Positions 14,430 to 16,568 of a stretch of DNA of 16,568 nt are shown piece by piece. A program made the translations under genes and the position numbers. The stretch's first letter is position 1; the number at the start of each line of letters is the position of its first letter. Below the pieces are notes generated by a model. It ran no database searches, was not told where the DNA came from, and was given only the letters and a program-made list of their open reading frames with translations. The stretch spans positions 1 through 16,568 of the forward strand of contig CALJDJ010000074.1 of assembly GCA_938023705.1 (NCBI GenBank), in the 5' to 3' direction. Source of the DNA: an uncultured Collinsella sp. (lineage in GTDB: Bacteria > Actinomycetota > Coriobacteriia > Coriobacteriales > Coriobacteriaceae).

Positions 14430-15263
14430 ATGGCAGGCCTGTTCAACATCCTTAAGGTCACCGTCAGCGAGGACAAGATTTGCGCGCACGTGCTGGTGAA
14501 CCCCGGCATGCCGCTCATGACCTCGGAGGATATCGAGGCCACGGCGCGCGTGTACTACCTGGTGCCCGCGATTGCCAAGCACCTGTGCCTGGGCGATTCG
14601 GGTCGCGAGTTCCAGGACTGCATGGGCCAGACCGAGCTTTGCCACCTGCTGGAGCACGTGACGGTCGAGCTCATGAACGAGACCGGTCTTGCCGGCAGCA
14701 TCTCGTGCGGTCGCACCCGCGTGAGCGAGCACGACGAGCGTGTCTTTGAGGTTGAGCTTTCGTGTCCCGACGACGCGCTGGCTATCGGCGCGCTGTCTTC
14801 GGCCACCTTTATGATGGACTGGGCGTACCTGCACGCCGATCAGCCGGCCCCCGACGTGGAAGGCACGGTCGCTGGCCTGCGCAACCTGGTGCTGGGCATG
14901 CGCGCCGAGGCCGAGGGCAAGGACCCGCACGAGGCCGTTGCCGCTGCGAACGGCGAGGACGCGGCCGAGGATGCGCCCGAGGGCGACGCTCCTGCCGAGG
15001 CCGACGCTGAGCCCGTTGCCGACGCGCCTGCTGAGCCCGAGTCTGCGGAGCCCCAAGGCGTCCCGAGCTTTGACGACGAGCCGCAGATGCCAATCGATAC
15101 CGAGGGTGCGGTCGCCGAGAACCACGAGGCCCCCGCGGCCGTCTTTGGCGGTGCGGCAACGGCTCCGTTCGGCTCGGCGCACGAGGGCAACCTGCCGCTC
15201 GTTGATGGCGCCGGCGAGGATCCGGCCGCCACGGTCGCCATGCCGGCTGCGCCTCAGGAGTAG
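14430..15263 (+). CDS. stand-alone protein with a cyanophycin synthetase N-domain-like region
   Basis: A 277-residue protein with two parts. Residues 1-155 appear folded and contain H72-LLEHVTVELMNETGL followed by CGRTR (93-97) and FEVELSCPDD. This matches the pattern H-x2-EH-V-x2-EL...G...GRTR found in the N-terminal domain of cyanophycin synthetases, where it lies before the ATP-grasp and Mur-ligase-like domains. Those catalytic domains are absent here. Residues ~160-277 are rich in Ala, Glu, Asp and Pro with no visible fold, apparently an acidic disordered tail. A ggggaga ribosome binding site precedes the ATG, 24 bases after the CNNM gene. No ligase gene lies in the window. The family resemblance is from motif memory and the function is unknown. 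The tail may be a linker or interaction region. Confidence 0.8.
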   Translation: MAGLFNILKVTVSEDKICAHVLVNPGMPLMTSEDIEATARVYYLVPAIAKHLCLGDSGREFQDCMGQTELCHLLEHVTVELMNETGLAGSISCGRTRVSEHDERVFEVELSCPDDALAIGALSSATFMMDWAYLHADQPAPDVEGTVAGLRNLVLGMRAEAEGKDPHEAVAAANGEDAAEDAPEGDAPAEADAEPVADAPAEPESAEPQGVPSFDDEPQMPIDTEGAVAENHEAPAAVFGGAATAPFGSAHEGNLPLVDGAGEDPAATVAMPAAPQE

Positions 15264-15342
15264 GCTCACTCGCTTATCACCATCATGTACCTGCGCTTTT
15301 ACCGTACGCAGATGAGCGCGACGGCAAGTGTTGCGCTGCGGG

Positions 15343-15382
15343 TATAATGGACAGCATTCAAACGGTGGGCATCGAGGTGCCC
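15343..15382 (+). promoter_or_regulatory. promoter -10 box and leader hairpin of the YtxH gene
   Basis: A consensus TATAAT at 15343-15348 stands 52 bases before the ATG at 15400. No clear -35 is visible 17 bp upstream. The leader, starting near 15355, holds a short hairpin (gggca 15367-15371 with tgccc 15378-15382) directly before the ggagagga ribosome binding site. It could modulate translation, though the stem is only five base pairs. Positions 15264-15342 show nothing else and no clear terminator for the gene before. Confidence 0.55.
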
Positions 15383-15399
15383 GCAGGAGAGGAATGATC

Positions 15400-15789
15400 A
15401 TGGGAAAGACTTTCAGCTTTGTCTCCGGTGCGCTCTTTGGTGCTGCCGCCGGCGCTATCATCGGCGTTGCTCTGGCCCCGCGCTCGGGTGCCGAGACCCG
15501 CGCCATGGCCGCCGATATCGCCAACGATGCCTGGGACAACATGCGTGACACCTACGAGCACGGTGCCGAGGAGGCTCGTGCCGCGGTCAACGACTTTGGT
15601 CCGATGGTTGACGCCAAGACCGATGACCTGCGCGCCAAGGTCGACCTGGCCCGCGAGCGCATGGACCAGCTTCGCGAGCAGCTCAACGACGCTATCTCGG
15701 GCGGCAACGTGACGCCCGCTGCCGACGTCGTGGTCGAGAACGTCGCCGAGGCCGACACCGAGGCCACGGAGCCCTCGACCGAGGCATAA
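15400..15789 (+). CDS. YtxH-domain protein
   Basis: A 129-residue small membrane-associated protein. Residues 5-27 are a glycine/alanine-rich hydrophobic segment (FVSGALFGAAAGAIIGVALA) followed by PRSGAETR, the hallmark of the YtxH family (also called gas-vesicle-like, GvpP-type). Residues 35-100 are charged and probably form a coiled coil, and the last 25 are acidic and Thr/Glu/Ala-rich. YtxH proteins are commonly linked to envelope or general stress in Gram-positive bacteria, with no known enzymatic role. The frame extends upstream to 15328, but that start precedes the -10 box. ATG 15400 has the best spacing (seven bases) from the aggagagg site, while ATG 15394 is too close. The next gene overlaps the stop by one base. 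Confidence 0.9.
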   Translation: MGKTFSFVSGALFGAAAGAIIGVALAPRSGAETRAMAADIANDAWDNMRDTYEHGAEEARAAVNDFGPMVDAKTDDLRAKVDLARERMDQLREQLNDAISGGNVTPAADVVVENVAEADTEATEPSTEA

Positions 15790-16544
15790 TGCGCGCAGGG
15801 GATTTTGTCGGCGTCAAGGTTTATCGTAAGCCTGCCGAAGACAAGCGCACCAAAAAGGACGGCACGCCGCGCAGCCCTAAAAAGCTCGGCAAGATTCACT
15901 TTCCCGTCTTTACCCCGGGCGGCACGCGCGTGGTGGGCTTTATGGTCCGCCAGTCCGATATCGCGGGTATGATCGAGCGTCCCGACCGCTTTGTGGCGCT
16001 CGATGCCATCGGCGTCTATGAGGGTGCCGTCGCGGTCGACGACGTCAAGGGCACCTACGATGCCGCCGCGGCCAAGCGCCTCGATATCAACCTGGACGAT
16101 TGCATCATCTGGGTTGGCATGGACGTGCGCACGGAATCGGGCGATGTCGTGGGCTACTGCTCGGACGTTGAGTTCAAGCCGCGCTCGGGTATTGTGCAGA
16201 TGTTCTACGTGACCGCCGGTGCCGCTTCGAGCGTGCTGGTGGGCGACACGCAGGTGCCGCCGACGATGCTGCGCGGCTACGAGAACGGCGCGATGATTGT
16301 CTCGGACGAGGTCAAGACGCTCGGGTATTCGGGCGGCGCGGCCGCCAAGGCTGCCGAGGCCAGTGTCGTGGTGGGCGATAAGGTCAAGAAGGGCGCCAAG
16401 GTGCTCGATGACAAGGGATCGGTCGCCGTGGACAAAGGCAGCCGCGCACTGGGTAAGCAGCTCGGCAAGACGCGCGGTATGTTCAAGGCCTTTAAGGACG
16501 AATATCAAAAGGCGAGCGGGGGCTCGTCAAAAGCTAGCAAATAG
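15789..16544 (+). CDS. PRC-barrel-like protein
   Basis: A 251-residue protein without signal peptide or clear membrane segment. Two PRC-barrel-like beta units can be seen: residues 35-85 (KIHFPVFTPGGTRVVGFMVR, then RFVALDAIGVYEGAV) and 105-180 (WVGMDVRTESGDVVGYCSDV, then LRGYENGAMIVSDEV). PRC barrels occur in RNA-processing and photosynthetic proteins and as adaptor domains. The C-terminal ~65 residues are Lys/Ala/Gly-rich and contain imperfect repeats of the KVKKGAKVLDDKG and GSVAVDKGSRALGKQ kind, which suggests a flexible basic tail. The ATG shares its first base with the preceding TAA, and no separate ribosome binding site is visible, so translation is probably coupled to the YtxH gene. 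A shared role at the cell envelope is plausible but unproven. Confidence 0.82.
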   Translation: MRAGDFVGVKVYRKPAEDKRTKKDGTPRSPKKLGKIHFPVFTPGGTRVVGFMVRQSDIAGMIERPDRFVALDAIGVYEGAVAVDDVKGTYDAAAAKRLDINLDDCIIWVGMDVRTESGDVVGYCSDVEFKPRSGIVQMFYVTAGAASSVLVGDTQVPPTMLRGYENGAMIVSDEVKTLGYSGGAAAKAAEASVVVGDKVKKGAKVLDDKGSVAVDKGSRALGKQLGKTRGMFKAFKDEYQKASGGSSKASK

Positions 16545-16568
16545 CGACATACCAAATGATGGGAGGCG

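Noticed and set aside
13266..15551. A 761-codon minus-strand open frame covering three plus-strand genes
   Set aside because: It spans unrelated plus-strand genes and a promoter, and shows only low-complexity basic sequence as expected from an antisense frame in GC-rich DNA.

Overview
The window is GC-rich DNA from a bacterium that looks like a member of the Coriobacteriia, most likely Collinsella or a close gut relative. That placement is an inference from base composition, gene content and the style of the intergenic repeats. It is an ordinary chromosomal stretch of housekeeping and envelope genes, not phage or plasmid. I see no rRNA, tRNA, CRISPR array or transposase gene.

Layout. Positions 1-537 hold no convincing gene. 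They contain two related ~155-bp elements (73-232 and 324-477) in opposite orientation. Each has ~29-bp near-perfect terminal inverted repeats around a shared hairpin core. Next, on the minus strand, comes a two-component pair: a NarL/FixJ response regulator (538-1167) overlapped by a DesK/LiaS-like histidine kinase (1164-2309). Facing it on the plus strand is an ABC-2 exporter of one ATPase and two permeases (2506-5833). The divergent gap carries a perfect 15-bp GC-rich hairpin. A second transporter follows: a MacB/LolD-type ATPase and a large FtsX-domain permease (6155-9543). Both transporter operons are followed directly by copies of one palindromic GGGGAC/GTCCCC repeat (5841-6057 and 9544-9649).

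The second half holds a DUF362/ferredoxin protein (9745-10950) and a convergent membrane-anchored alpha/beta hydrolase (11082-12047, minus), which share a bidirectional-looking terminator. Then come a hemolysin III/PAQR-like membrane protein (12234-12917), a CNNM/CorC-type CBS-domain membrane protein (13032-14405), and a protein whose N-terminal part resembles the N-domain of cyanophycin synthetase but lacks any ligase domain (14430-15263). Last is a coupled pair, a YtxH-domain protein and a PRC-barrel-like protein (15400-16544).

How the parts work together. The kinase/regulator pair probably senses membrane or envelope conditions and controls the divergent exporter. The FtsX-type transporter is a separate unit with its own repeated-motif promoter region. 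The CNNM protein and the cyanophycin-synthetase-like protein are close enough to be co-transcribed. The YtxH and PRC-barrel genes overlap by one base and are probably translated together. The least explained items are the paired elements at the left end, the GGGGAC repeats, and the stand-alone cyanophycin-synthetase-like protein.
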